Shown: positions 56,401 to 63,760, numbered from the stretch's first letter. The stretch is DNA of 64,000 bases from JALZDI01 sp965653225 (GCA_965653225.1 CBFGZI010000003.1:1-64000), one strand, 5' to 3'. Numbers and translations: made by a program. Notes: generated by a model not told the origin, from the sequence alone.

Positions 56401-56859
56401 CCGCTGCGCGCCGTACGAGGCGAACAGGCCGGCCACCTTCTGCGCGACCGCCATGCGCCGCCCCTGGTCGACCGCGCCGTCGATCAGGCCCAGATGCCGG
56501 CCGAGCGTGCGACACCACGCCTCCGAGGCGCACCCGTCGATGACCTCCAGCAGCGGCCACGGCAGCCGGTGCTGGGCCCACGGGTCGTCGTCTGCGTCCA
56601 TACCCGAGCCGGCCGCGACCGCCTCGCGCACCAGCCGCCCGGGCGACGGGAACACGACGTTGGCGCACACTCCGTCGCCGCGGCCCTCTTGTGTGCCCAG
56701 CACTGACGAGAGCGACTGCGCGATCCACCGCTCCACGCCCCTTGACGGCACCGCCACCACATCAGGCGTGAACGGGTCACCCGGCGCCGCGCGCAGCACG
56801 CCCGCAAGGCCCGCAACCAAGGCGTCAGCCCGCTCGGCTCGGTGGATCCTCAGCGGCAC
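53446..56859 (-). CDS. recC: RecC, exodeoxyribonuclease V gamma subunit
   Basis: 1137 aa, family length. PLRIHRAERADALVAGL at the start, VVAVPSRGVERWIAQSLS, ERLSIFGPTRLSTAEIQVLDALA, VLREVLLGLLADDPTLEPRDLIVMCPDIESYAPLV, and VPMRSVPHRVVCLLGLDDGVFPR are RecC signatures. RecC lacks catalytic helicase motifs and recognises Chi in E. coli. It is the first gene of the operon and begins at the GTG at 56859, behind a GGGGGTAGAG stretch; a longer open frame upstream is not family-like. Confidence 0.94.
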   Translation of the reverse strand: MPLRIHRAERADALVAGLAGVLRAAPGDPFTPDVVAVPSRGVERWIAQSLSSVLGTQEGRGDGVCANVVFPSPGRLVREAVAAGSGMDADDDPWAQHRLPWPLLEVIDGCASEAWCRTLGRHLGLIDGAVDQGRRMAVAQKVAGLFASYGAQRPTMVRDWLDGRDSDGYGDPLDADHRWQAELWRRLRDRIGVASPAERAEEAVAQLRDQAALVELPERLSIFGPTRLSTAEIQVLDALAAQREMHVWLPYPSSGLWEHVAEATAETQLRVPTRRDDPTADVPEHPLVRSLGRDAREMQLRLQANTRVDSDEHIPVEPDGETLLAALQRDIHADRAPTGEHLLGDHDTSVQVHACHGRQRQVEVLREVLLGLLADDPTLEPRDLIVMCPDIESYAPLVAAAFGLSASDLDDASGEWSENAHPGHRLSVRLADRSLRQTNPVLAVAARLLELADSRLTASEVLDLAAMPPVRRRFHLDDDSLERVGDWVRRSGVRWGLDAEARSSFGLGEFHQNTWQSGLDRILVGVTMAEDDLRSVDGTLPLDDVDSNEIDLAGRLAELLDRLAAAVEALNREQTLDKWLAALGDAVESLVAVSPRDSWQVSQARWQLADTLTAAEGHTEGTALRLSDVRALLGERLKGRPTRANFRTGALTMCTMVPMRSVPHRVVCLLGLDDGVFPRTTRVDGDDILARRPHVGERDARAEDRQLFLDAILAAKERLVCVYSGADERTGAERPPAVPLGELLDVLDRTAQVPTGRARDRVLTRHPLQPFDARNFVAGDMVREEPFSFDRSAYEGSRALLRERRPRPPFLPAPVPDPDPPQVVELDALVRFLEHPARGFLRQRLELSTTDEEDEPSDAIPVDPDGLERWSVGDRLLRAGVAGIPDDRAVRAEWLRGQLPPGRLGDDIVTPIAEQVAELVDTSARLRSIDPTQADVSVTLPSGVTLAGTVPSIHGDCIVRVVYSKLSPKHRLRAWVYLLALQAHASESAWRAATVGRNPDWRGGNVLGSFLRDVSPQDALAHLDTLVKVHRTGLTFPLPLPPETSCRYAEKRGDGKSVHTAVTYARSAWRRKGSGPQEFGEFGDAQNRLVWGDVQIQALLDHPPEADGTYPEEPHLFGQLARRVWSPLLAAEETRQG

Positions 56860-57110
56860 GTCTCTACCCCCGTGTCTGCCACCTAGCGACCATAACGAAC
56901 AGGTCGGACTGTCTACAGGTGGTCCACAGGTACAGCAGGCTCCCTTGCAGGCGGTCAGGTGCCCTCTGGTCCGGCGTATCCACATCGGGAGCGGTGAACA
57001 ACAATCCTTCCCTCGGGTGTGTCACTCCGCTCCGGACGCCCGGAAAGCGCCTCGTCGTCCGCGCCGCACCGCGGACATGCGACAGCCGGCATCACACCTC
57101 CTTCAGGAGC
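56860..57110 (-). promoter_or_regulatory. Upstream region of the rec operon with a candidate promoter
   Basis: On the minus strand TAGACA (56915-56910) and TATGGT (56894-56889) resemble -35 and -10 boxes, with a somewhat short 15-base spacer, about 30 bases before the recC start. The region also holds direct ACAGGT copies near 56914-56930. No gene is seen. It separates recC from the EVE-domain gene, which reads in the same direction and ends at 57111. Confidence 0.35.
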
Positions 57111-57608
57111 TCATCCACGCGGATGATCCGGCGGAAAAATCCGGACCCCCCCAGACCCGATGACGCACGAGGTCGCCTGCGACCAGATCTCGTTGAGACG
57201 GGAGGCTGCTGGTTCTCGCACCTCGACTCCAGAGGACTGCAAGTAGTTCCACGGGACTTGATCGACCAGTTCCAGCAGCATATTGGTGTCTACTCGCTCT
57301 TCGACGGGTATGCACTGGTGCCACCGAACGTCGATGTACGACGTAGTGCGGTCGCCACCGTCCCAGTGCATGTCCTTGAAGGGCACACTCGTTGCCTCCC
57401 CGCGGGCAACCAGACCGCGTCCCTTAGTCCCCTGGCGCAACAGAAAGACGATGTCGCCGGGTGCTACACCCCTGACTCTGTTACCGACGCTCCACGTACC
57501 CTCGATGACTCCGCCTTGCGCCGTCTGCTCCACGTAGGCGTTCCAGTCATCGCTGAGAGCCGGCCACTTATCGGGGTTCCAGGTGAGCAGGATCGTTCGG
57601 GCCGTCAT
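57111..57608 (-). CDS. Stand-alone EVE-like (PUA-fold) domain protein
   Basis: 165 aa. ILLTWNPDKWPALSDDWNAYV, GTWSVGNRVRGVAPGDIVFLLRQGTKGRGLVARGEATS, and DVRWHQCIPVEERV match the EVE-like domain that usually sits in front of an HNH nuclease in type IV-like restriction enzymes, where it reads modified bases. Here the nuclease half is missing; after LNEIWSQ there are only about 25 unrelated residues, so the gene may be truncated or a free reader. Its ATG overlaps the stop of the XRE regulator gene (ATGA). Confidence 0.72.
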   Translation of the reverse strand: MTARTILLTWNPDKWPALSDDWNAYVEQTAQGGVIEGTWSVGNRVRGVAPGDIVFLLRQGTKGRGLVARGEATSVPFKDMHWDGGDRTTSYIDVRWHQCIPVEERVDTNMLLELVDQVPWNYLQSSGVEVREPAASRLNEIWSQATSCVIGSGGVRIFPPDHPRG

Positions 57609-58117
57609 CGGTCACCAGTTTCGCGGCGTTCGTCGATGAGCTGCTCCATAACTCGACGCTGTGCGGCATTGATGACGTCGAGACGCTGCTCTTGGGGCAG
57701 CTGACCCACCAGGTCGGCGATCTGCTGAGCCACGCGCCTCGGGTCGGACGGCGGCGGGCCGGCCGCGGCGGGGACCGCGAGAGCCGCCGCGGATTCTTCG
57801 TACTGCGGGTTCGTGTACCAGCTCTCCCGGGCCCGCGCCGCTCGCGGCCGCCGGGGTGAGCCCAGGTCCGACGAGGCGAGCGCCTCCTCGTACGGGATCG
57901 ATGCCGACAGCTCGCTGGGCGACAGCTCCAACGCCTCGGCAAGCGCGGCGAGCGCCTTGTGCGACGGCAGCCGGTAGCCGGTCTCCAGCTGCGACACATA
58001 CGGATACGACAAGCCACTGGCCTCGACGAGGTCGCGCCGGCTCAGGCCGAGCTCCTCGCGGCGCGCCTTGATCCGGCGGCCGAAGGCCTCGGCTCCCGGC
58101 TCCTTCCGTGCGGCCAT
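57605..58117 (-). CDS. XRE-family HTH transcriptional regulator
   Basis: 170 aa. The HTH is at about 11-66: FGRRIKARREELGLSRRDLVEASGLSYPYVSQLETGYRLPSHKALAALAEAL. The rest is a linker rich in Ala, Pro and Arg and a C-terminal helix (QQIADLVGQLPQEQRLDVINAAQRRVMEQL). AAGGAG lies eight bases before the ATG. It is co-transcribed with the EVE gene and divergent from the vWA gene; several TTATGC/GCATAA half-sites between them are its likely operators. Confidence 0.88.
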   Translation of the reverse strand: MAARKEPGAEAFGRRIKARREELGLSRRDLVEASGLSYPYVSQLETGYRLPSHKALAALAEALELSPSELSASIPYEEALASSDLGSPRRPRAARARESWYTNPQYEESAAALAVPAAAGPPPSDPRRVAQQIADLVGQLPQEQRLDVINAAQRRVMEQLIDERRETGDR

Positions 58118-58120
58118 CGC

Positions 58121-58171
58121 CTATGCTCCTTGCATAACTCTGCTCTGTGCATTATGCTGCTCTCAGCATAA
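58121..58171. promoter_or_regulatory. Operator cluster between the XRE-EVE and vWA-ArdC genes
   Basis: Three inverted repeats of the same motif lie in 51 bases: TATGC-N5-GCATA (58122-58136), GCATTATGC (58149-58157) and TTATGCTG-N4-CAGCATAA (58152-58171). The AT-rich half-site GCATAA/TTATGC occurs at least four times. They cover the region where both divergent promoters must lie, and one overlaps the XRE ribosome site. This points to autorepression plus control of the opposite operon. Confidence 0.65.
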
Positions 58172-58195
58172 GAGTACGACATAGGGGAGGGAACC

Positions 58196-59464
58196 ATGAA
58201 GATCGACGCGCAGATGGGTGTGGACCTGGTTGCGGTCGAGGGCGAGGAGGAGCTGTCGGCTCTGATCGCGCTCACGGCGCCGGAGAGCCCGCAGCAGGAC
58301 GCCGAGCGCACGCCCAGCACGCTCATCGTCGTACTCGACCGGAGCGGCTCGATGGCCGGTGACCGGCTGGAGGGGGCAAAGCGGGCCCTGCTCTCCCTGG
58401 TCGACCGCCTCTCCCCCACCGACCGGTTCGGGCTGGTCACTTTCGACGACCACGTCCGCGTCGAGGTCCCGGCCGCCACCATGACCGACAAGCCGGCCGT
58501 CAAGGCCCGGATCGCGCACATCCACTCCGGCGGAACCACCAACCTCTCCGCCGGCTACCTCCGCGGCCTGCAGGAGGCGCGCCGAGTCGCGGCCGACGAG
58601 GGCGCCACCGTGCTGCTCATCAGCGACGGCCATGCCAACGCCGGCGTCACCGAGCCCGACCAGCTCGCCAGCGTCTCCGTCACGTACGCCCAGAAGCACG
58701 TGACCACCTCCACGCTCGGCTACGGCCTCGGGTACGACGAGCGCCTCCTCACCGCGATCACGAAGGGCGGTCGGGGCAACGAGCACTTCGCCGAGGACCC
58801 CGACACGGCGGCAGCGCTGATCGCCGGCGAGGTCACCGGCCTGCTCAGCCAGACCATCCAGGCGGCCTCGCTGACCATCCAGATGTCGCCGCACGTCCGC
58901 GGCGTACGGCTCGCCAACGACCTACAGGTCGCCCCGGTCGTCAACGGTCTGCAGGTCGAGCTCGGCAGTCTCTGGGCCGGCGAGGAGCGCAAGCTCGTAC
59001 TCGTCTTCGACGTCCCGCAGCTCCCCGCGCTCGGTCTTACCGAGATCGCTTCGCTGGAGCTCCGCTACGTCGACACGGTCGAGCTCAAGGAGGAGACGGT
59101 GACGATCCCGCTGCACGTCAACGTCGTCCCCGGCGACCAGGCGGCCGGCCGCACGGTCAACCCGGTCGTCGCCACCGAGCTGGCGTTCCAGGAGGCCCAG
59201 CGCGCCAAGCGCGAGGCCTCGCGGCGCCTGTACGAGGGCGACGTGGCCGGCGCTGCCATGCAGCTCGGCATGGCGGGTTCGGCGATCGCCGACGCCATGG
59301 GATGGGCTCCGGTCGAGTCCAGGGCCGAGCTGTCCGACGAAGCCGCGGAGATCGACCAGATGATGCACGAGGCCCGGTACGGCGAGATGACGCGGGCGTC
59401 CAAGCGCCTCTCCTCCGACGCCGCGCGCAAGTCGCGCCAGCGCGGCCGCCGCGACATCTTCTGA
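58196..59464 (+). CDS. von Willebrand factor type A (vWA) domain protein
   Basis: 422 aa without a signal peptide. The vWA domain spans about 40-215 with a complete MIDAS start DRSGS at 48-52, SGGTTNLSAGYLRGL supplying the conserved Thr, and LLISDGHAN. A beta-sandwich follows (about 220-320), then an alpha-helical region (ELAFQEAQRAKREASRRLYEGDVAGAAMQL) and a basic tail. Such cytosolic proteins bind partners in a metal-dependent way. The partner here may be the ArdC-like protein encoded 21 bases downstream. GGGGAGGG precedes the ATG. Confidence 0.83.
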   Translation: MKIDAQMGVDLVAVEGEEELSALIALTAPESPQQDAERTPSTLIVVLDRSGSMAGDRLEGAKRALLSLVDRLSPTDRFGLVTFDDHVRVEVPAATMTDKPAVKARIAHIHSGGTTNLSAGYLRGLQEARRVAADEGATVLLISDGHANAGVTEPDQLASVSVTYAQKHVTTSTLGYGLGYDERLLTAITKGGRGNEHFAEDPDTAAALIAGEVTGLLSQTIQAASLTIQMSPHVRGVRLANDLQVAPVVNGLQVELGSLWAGEERKLVLVFDVPQLPALGLTEIASLELRYVDTVELKEETVTIPLHVNVVPGDQAAGRTVNPVVATELAFQEAQRAKREASRRLYEGDVAGAAMQLGMAGSAIADAMGWAPVESRAELSDEAAEIDQMMHEARYGEMTRASKRLSSDAARKSRQRGRRDIF

Positions 59465-59485
59465 GCGACCAGCACTGTCGGTGCC

Positions 59486-60472
59486 GTGCGCGACCATGTC
59501 CGCATGCGCGACGACGTGCTTCCCCGCGACGTCCCCACCGACCAGCAGGCTCTCTTCCCCGACGTCGGTGGGGACTCGGTGGGCACGCCCGACGACGCGA
59601 CCCGCGTTCTCGACGAGCTTGTGCACGACGCCCGGATGTACCGCTCAGGGAGCGCGTTTCGCGAGCTGCTCGAGTTCGCGGGTCGCTTCCGGTTCTACTC
59701 CCCCTTCAACGCCATGTTGGTCCGCGCCCAGCTGCCAGGCGCCACGTTCGTCGCGCCGGCGCGACGCGGGCGGGCGACGTACGGCCGCGCGGTCCGGGCC
59801 GCGGCGCGACCGATCGTCATGCTGCGTCCACGCGGGCCGGTGATGATCGTGTTCGACGTCTCCGACACGGTGCCCGTCCAGGGTGAGGCGCTCCCGCTGC
59901 CGCCCGAGGTGCTGCGGCCGTTCGAGATCAGCCGCCTGCCCGATATCGAGGCGATCATGGCGCGCACCGAGCGCAACGCTGTGCGCGACGGCGTACGCGT
60001 CGCGCCGGCGCGAGCGGGCTCGCAGCAGGGTGGCCGGATCCAGACCGCGCCCGGCCCGGCACTGCAGCTCAACGTACGTCGAAGCAACGCAACCGAGATC
60101 GTCTACGTACCGCAGCGCTACGTCGCCTGCCTCAACGCCGACCACGACCCGTCCCGGCAGTACGCCACGCTCGTGCACGAGCTCGCCCACCTCTACTGCG
60201 GGCATCTCGGCACTCCTGACGAGCGGTGGTGGCCCAACCGGAGCCGGCTAGACCACGCGACCGAGGAGTTCGAGGCGGAGGCGGTGTCGTACATTGTCTG
60301 CAAGCGGATCGACGACAACCTGCGGTTCCCGCCGTACCTCGCGCATCTGCTGGAGGGCGACGAGCCGCCGCCGTTCAGCCTGGACCGGATCGTCAAGGTC
60401 GCCGGTGACATCGAGCAGATGGGCAAGCAGAACCTGCCGCCGCGCAAGGACATGCCGCGCACACGGCGCTAG
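59486..60472 (+). CDS. ArdC-like protein: ssDNA-binding-type N-domain with zinc metallopeptidase
   Basis: 328 aa. Residues about 40-125 resemble the ArdC N-terminal domain (LLEFAGRFRFYSPFNAMLVRAQLPGATFVA, then GRATYGRAVRAAARPIVML). The C-terminal part has the zinc-peptidase motif HELAHLYCGH with HELAH at 231-235 and EFEAEAVSYIVC, as in ImmA/IrrE-like and ArdC proteases. ArdC proteins are plasmid antirestriction factors. Here the gene is chromosomal-looking, follows the vWA gene and may work with it. The GTG at 59486 has CACTGT seven bases upstream; ATG 59504 is an alternative. Confidence 0.75.
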   Translation: MRDHVRMRDDVLPRDVPTDQQALFPDVGGDSVGTPDDATRVLDELVHDARMYRSGSAFRELLEFAGRFRFYSPFNAMLVRAQLPGATFVAPARRGRATYGRAVRAAARPIVMLRPRGPVMIVFDVSDTVPVQGEALPLPPEVLRPFEISRLPDIEAIMARTERNAVRDGVRVAPARAGSQQGGRIQTAPGPALQLNVRRSNATEIVYVPQRYVACLNADHDPSRQYATLVHELAHLYCGHLGTPDERWWPNRSRLDHATEEFEAEAVSYIVCKRIDDNLRFPPYLAHLLEGDEPPPFSLDRIVKVAGDIEQMGKQNLPPRKDMPRTRR

Positions 60473-60484
60473 GGCGAGGATCCG

Positions 60485-61513
60485 TTACGCGGCGGGCGAC
60501 GGCTTCCCGTATTCGTATCGGACGTCACTGGTCAGCGGCGTGTCTCCGACTAACCCCACCGCGCCAGGCAAGAGGCGTCCGTCACGGACACCACGGGCCA
60601 CCGCGCACAGCCAGCCGGGCAACGGCGCCCGGGCATGCTCGTTTGCGGCCTCCATCGCCGCAGCGTCGTGCGCAGTCTCCCGGTCGACTCGCATCGGCCG
60701 TCTCTCGAACATCAGGCCAGGTGCCTGCTCGATCGGTACGAGGCGGCCGAGCAAGTGCTGACCGGCCTCGACATCATTCATGGCACCCAGGTCGAGGATC
60801 CGCCGCTGAAGCCCAGACGCAAGGTCCGTTGCGAGGATGTCTCCGCAGTCCTTTCCCTCGTAGCGCAAGGGGCGCAACGCCGCATCCACCCACGCCTGGA
60901 GCATCGAGCAGCCGGTCAGAAGACGCTGACCGATGGCGGCATCGACGTAGTCCGCGAGCCCACCCAACATGTGAGTTGCCAGCTCGGCGCAGACCGCATC
61001 CGACGCGGCTACGAGCGTGCCCAAGCGGTACAACGTCGCAGGATCGATGTCCGGGTCGCGTTCGTAGCAGGCGGCCAGCGTCAGACACACCGCTGTGTCG
61101 ATACGCGGGTCGCGTTTACAGAGCATCCACAGATATGACTGCCGTACCACCCAGCGGTTCAGCACCCATGAGGGCCCGTTATCCCCGAGCTCGATGACCT
61201 CTCGCAGTTGGCGCTCGTAGGGCGCATCCACGATGTGTGGTGTGAGGAGATAGAGATCGAGAGCGCTCTGCGCATCGCCCGTAGTCTGCGCTTCGAAGCT
61301 CTGCGTCATCAGCCACTCGTCGTCTGCAGTGAGGTTGCGGTCTAATACGTCGACCAGCTCGTCAGGATGCACCTGGATCACGGCGTTCTGGCCGCACCCG
61401 CACGAGCACTCCTCGTCCGTCAGCGGCGATGGACGTGACAGCTTGTCGGGCTTTCGGGTGGCGCCTGGACCATCAAGAGGCACCTGGCGTCGCGGCTTGC
61501 GTCGGTTGCTCAC
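60485..61513 (-). CDS. Hypothetical helical protein (342 aa)
   Basis: 342 aa. The N-terminus is basic (MSNRRKPRRQ), followed by a cysteine cluster EECSCGCGQNAVI that could bind metal. The remainder is helical with many Leu/Ala residues: EWLMTQSFEAQTTGDAQSALDLYLL, NRWVVRQSYLWMLCKRDPRIDTAVCLTLAACYE. TPR-like packing is possible but no named domain is recognised. I chose the GTG at 61513 (MSNRRKP) with CATGAT seven bases upstream; the ATG at 61525 is possible. It converges with the ArdC-like gene. Confidence 0.65.
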   Translation of the reverse strand: MSNRRKPRRQVPLDGPGATRKPDKLSRPSPLTDEECSCGCGQNAVIQVHPDELVDVLDRNLTADDEWLMTQSFEAQTTGDAQSALDLYLLTPHIVDAPYERQLREVIELGDNGPSWVLNRWVVRQSYLWMLCKRDPRIDTAVCLTLAACYERDPDIDPATLYRLGTLVAASDAVCAELATHMLGGLADYVDAAIGQRLLTGCSMLQAWVDAALRPLRYEGKDCGDILATDLASGLQRRILDLGAMNDVEAGQHLLGRLVPIEQAPGLMFERRPMRVDRETAHDAAAMEAANEHARAPLPGWLCAVARGVRDGRLLPGAVGLVGDTPLTSDVRYEYGKPSPAA

Positions 61514-61564
61514 GGCGATGATCATGAGCCGTTCGCGCGTCCGGCAACAGGTCCAATGTCCCGC

Positions 61565-61611
61565 CTGTGGACAACGCGGGAACAGTCGGCGACGGTTCCG
61601 CGGAACCGCGG
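61565..61611. repeat. Palindromic element related to the one at 28.7 kb
   Basis: TGTGGACAA (61566-61574) is followed by CGGTTCCGCGGAACCG (61593-61608), a perfect 16-bp palindrome. GGTTCCGCGGAACCGCGG is identical to the core of the cluster at 28671-28744, where a GTGGACAAG also lies nearby. It sits between divergent genes. Confidence 0.55.
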
Positions 61612-61647
61612 CAGACCCCGCCCCGGGCGCTTTGGCAAGGTAGAGCC

Positions 61648-61947
61648 ATGACCTCGGACACCGCGAAGCCACGGGTGGCCATCACGTACTGCACGCAGTG
61701 CAAGTGGCTGCTGCGCGCCGCGTGGATGGCGCAAGAGCTGCTCAACACATTCACCACGGAGCTCGGTGAGGTCGCGCTAGTCCCGGGCACCGGCGGGATC
61801 TTCCGCATCACCGTCGCCGACAAGCAGGTGTGGGACCGAAAGTCAGAGGGCGGCTTCCCCGAGATCACGACGTTGAAGCAGCGCGTGCGCGACGAGGTGG
61901 CACCGGAGCGGAACCTCGGGCACGCTGACAAGCGCGAGGACGGGTAA
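61648..61947 (+). CDS. SelT/SelW/SelH (Rdx) family thiol protein
   Basis: 99 aa. The redox motif is CTQC at 15-18 in VAITYCTQCKWLLRAAWMAQELL, followed by LVPGTGGIFRITVADKQVWDRKSEGGFPEITTLKQRVRDEV. This is the selenoprotein W-like Rdx fold; the usual second residue pair CxxU is here CxxC, so no selenocysteine is needed. It is presumed to act in cytosolic thiol redox reactions. Its stop overlaps the start of the next gene (TAATG), so the two are coupled. Confidence 0.88.
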   Translation: MTSDTAKPRVAITYCTQCKWLLRAAWMAQELLNTFTTELGEVALVPGTGGIFRITVADKQVWDRKSEGGFPEITTLKQRVRDEVAPERNLGHADKREDG

Positions 61948-62534
61948 TGAGCAGCCCTCGGTCATCCACACCCGACAACCCGCACGGTCACGGCACGTGG
62001 CGAACGAGGGACGGGGCCGCGGTCGCGTTTTCCGACGCGCGCAGAATCTGGACCAGGGAAGCACGAGCGGTGCTCGTCGACACGGCGCGGCGCTATCACG
62101 CCTACGTGACGTACGGCGAGCTCGCCGAGGCAGTTCAGGCCCGAACCGGGATCCGTACCCGGTCCCAGATGCGGAACTGGATCGGCTGGGTGCTCGGCCG
62201 TGTGGCTGACGACTGTGAGCGCAGAAACGAGCCTCCATTGTCGGCACTGTGCGTGCGCCAGGATGAGACCGTCGGCGAGGGATATGCCTACGTAGTCGAA
62301 ATCCAGGGCAAGCCGATCCCCGACGACCTCGACCAGCACGCAGCGGAGGCGAGGCTGGAGTGCTATCGCTTCTTCGGGGCGGATCTGCCGCCCGACGGCG
62401 GTCGGGCCGCTCTCACTCCGAAGGTGGCGGCCGCGCGACACCGTGCAAAGGGACGCCACTCAGAGTCCGTTGATGTCTGCCCTCACTGCCATACTGCCCT
62501 TCCAAAGAGCGGGATCTGCGACTACTGCAGCTGA
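61947..62534 (+). CDS. Hypothetical protein with a C-terminal zinc ribbon
   Basis: 195 aa. The middle has ARRYHAYVTYGELAEAVQARTGIRTRSQMRNWIGWVLGRVADDCERRNEPPLSALCV, a helical module I have seen only in uncharacterised actinobacterial proteins. The C-terminus holds CPHC and CDYC, a small zinc ribbon. It may bind nucleic acid or protein. Its ATG overlaps the SelW-like stop by one base, so the two proteins are produced together. Confidence 0.75.
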   Translation: MSSPRSSTPDNPHGHGTWRTRDGAAVAFSDARRIWTREARAVLVDTARRYHAYVTYGELAEAVQARTGIRTRSQMRNWIGWVLGRVADDCERRNEPPLSALCVRQDETVGEGYAYVVEIQGKPIPDDLDQHAAEARLECYRFFGADLPPDGGRAALTPKVAAARHRAKGRHSESVDVCPHCHTALPKSGICDYCS

Positions 62535-62548
62535 CGGGCCGCACGAGT

Positions 62549-62574
62549 CCTGTGGACCGTCGCGTCCCGCAGAA
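62549..62574. repeat. Short element similar to the left part of the 28.7-kb cluster
   Basis: GTGGAC, four variable bases, then GCGTCCCGCAGAAC repeats the layout found at 28671-28694 (GTGGAC, four bases, GCGTTCCGCAGAAC). It lies in the 95-bp gap before the FAD oxidase gene. Confidence 0.45.
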
Positions 62575-62629
62575 CGCTGCCGGTGCGCTTGGCGTCGTCG
62601 CGATTCGGTCCTCTGGTTGACTGACGCAC

Positions 62630-63760
62630 ATGCCTGCTCACACAGACATCGCCGTCGTCGGCGCCGGCATCGTGGGGCTGTCGACCGCCTACGCCGCCAG
62701 GCAGCACGGTCTCTCGGTCACCCTGTACGACGCCGCGCCGCCTGGCAGCGGGCAGTCGGCCGGCCAGTCGCGGCTGTTCCGGCACGCGCACGACGACCCG
62801 CGTCTGGTCGCGATGGCGGTCGAGAGCCGCGAGCTGTGGCACGCATGGGAGAGCGACTTCGGCGACGAGCTGGTGTCGGCCGACGGCGGCGTCGTGCTCG
62901 GGCCGGCGGTCCCCGACCGGCTGAAGGTGCTGTCTGCGTTCCCCGACCTGCCCGTACGCCCCATCGACCCCGCCGAGCTTGCCGAGCGGCTGCCGCTGCT
63001 AGCGGCGTACGACGGGCCCGCGATGTTGGACGAGTCGGCCGGCGCGATCCGTACGAGAGCCGCGATCGCCGCACTCACAGATCGCCTCAAGGACTCGATC
63101 GTCGTCGACCACGTGCTGTCGCTGCGGCCGACCACGTCGGGAGCCGTGGAGGTTCGCACCGGCACCGGTCGCCAGGAGCACGGCCACGTCATCGTCTGCG
63201 CCGGACGCGGCACTCCCGCGCTCGCCCGCGGGGCCGGAGTCTCCATACCGCTGGGGCACAACGCGACTGTCCGCGTGACGTTCGCGGTGCAGGGAGAGCC
63301 ACCGCACCGAGTGGCCACGCTGCAGGACGCCAGCGGAGCCTTCGGGGAAACCGGTGTGTACGCCAGCCCATACCCCGGGAACACCCACTACGCCGTCGGC
63401 CTCAGCGGACACGTGCCCGGCAACGAGGACGGCAGCCTCGCCGAACCCGGGCAGCTCGCCGACTTCGCCGACCAGACCGCCGCGTACGTCGCCCGTGCAC
63501 TTCCCGGACTCGATCCCACGCCGGTCGACTACGTGCACTGCTGGACCACCGAGCTGCCCTGGGACAAGGACGCGATCGGGGTCTGGGAGACACCCGGCGT
63601 CTCGTTCATCGCCGGGCACAACCTGTTCAAGCACGCGCCCGGGCTGGGACAGGCCCTGGTACGCAGCATCACCGACGGGCGCCTGCGCGAAGAGCTCAGG
63701 CCGGGCTCTCGTCTCGGTGACCCGAACCACGCGGGCCAGAAGACGTCTAGCAGCTCGTAG
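62630..63760 (+). CDS. FAD-dependent amine oxidoreductase (DAO/sarcosine oxidase-like)
   Basis: 376 aa. The FAD-binding motif is DIAVVGAGIVGLSTAYAA at the N-terminus; SAGQSRLFRHAH resembles the monomeric sarcosine oxidase/N-methyltryptophan oxidase flavinylation region; GHVIVCAGRGTPAL and the C-terminal FIAGHNLFKHAPGLGQALVRSITDG complete the DAO fold. It oxidises an N-methyl or primary amine with oxygen. The substrate is unknown. An aldehyde dehydrogenase gene begins 152 bases downstream and could remove the aldehyde product. Confidence 0.87.
   Translation: MPAHTDIAVVGAGIVGLSTAYAARQHGLSVTLYDAAPPGSGQSAGQSRLFRHAHDDPRLVAMAVESRELWHAWESDFGDELVSADGGVVLGPAVPDRLKVLSAFPDLPVRPIDPAELAERLPLLAAYDGPAMLDESAGAIRTRAAIAALTDRLKDSIVVDHVLSLRPTTSGAVEVRTGTGRQEHGHVIVCAGRGTPALARGAGVSIPLGHNATVRVTFAVQGEPPHRVATLQDASGAFGETGVYASPYPGNTHYAVGLSGHVPGNEDGSLAEPGQLADFADQTAAYVARALPGLDPTPVDYVHCWTTELPWDKDAIGVWETPGVSFIAGHNLFKHAPGLGQALVRSITDGRLREELRPGSRLGDPNHAGQKTSSSS

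Noticed and set aside
53446..56985. A longer recC reading frame starting at 56985.
   Set aside because: The extra 42 residues are Cys-rich and not RecC-like; the GTG at 56859 begins at the family-conserved N-terminus.
61526..61672. An N-terminal extension of the 342-aa hypothetical protein.
   Set aside because: The added residues lie over the palindromic element and the promoter of the divergent SelW-like gene, and lack coding character.
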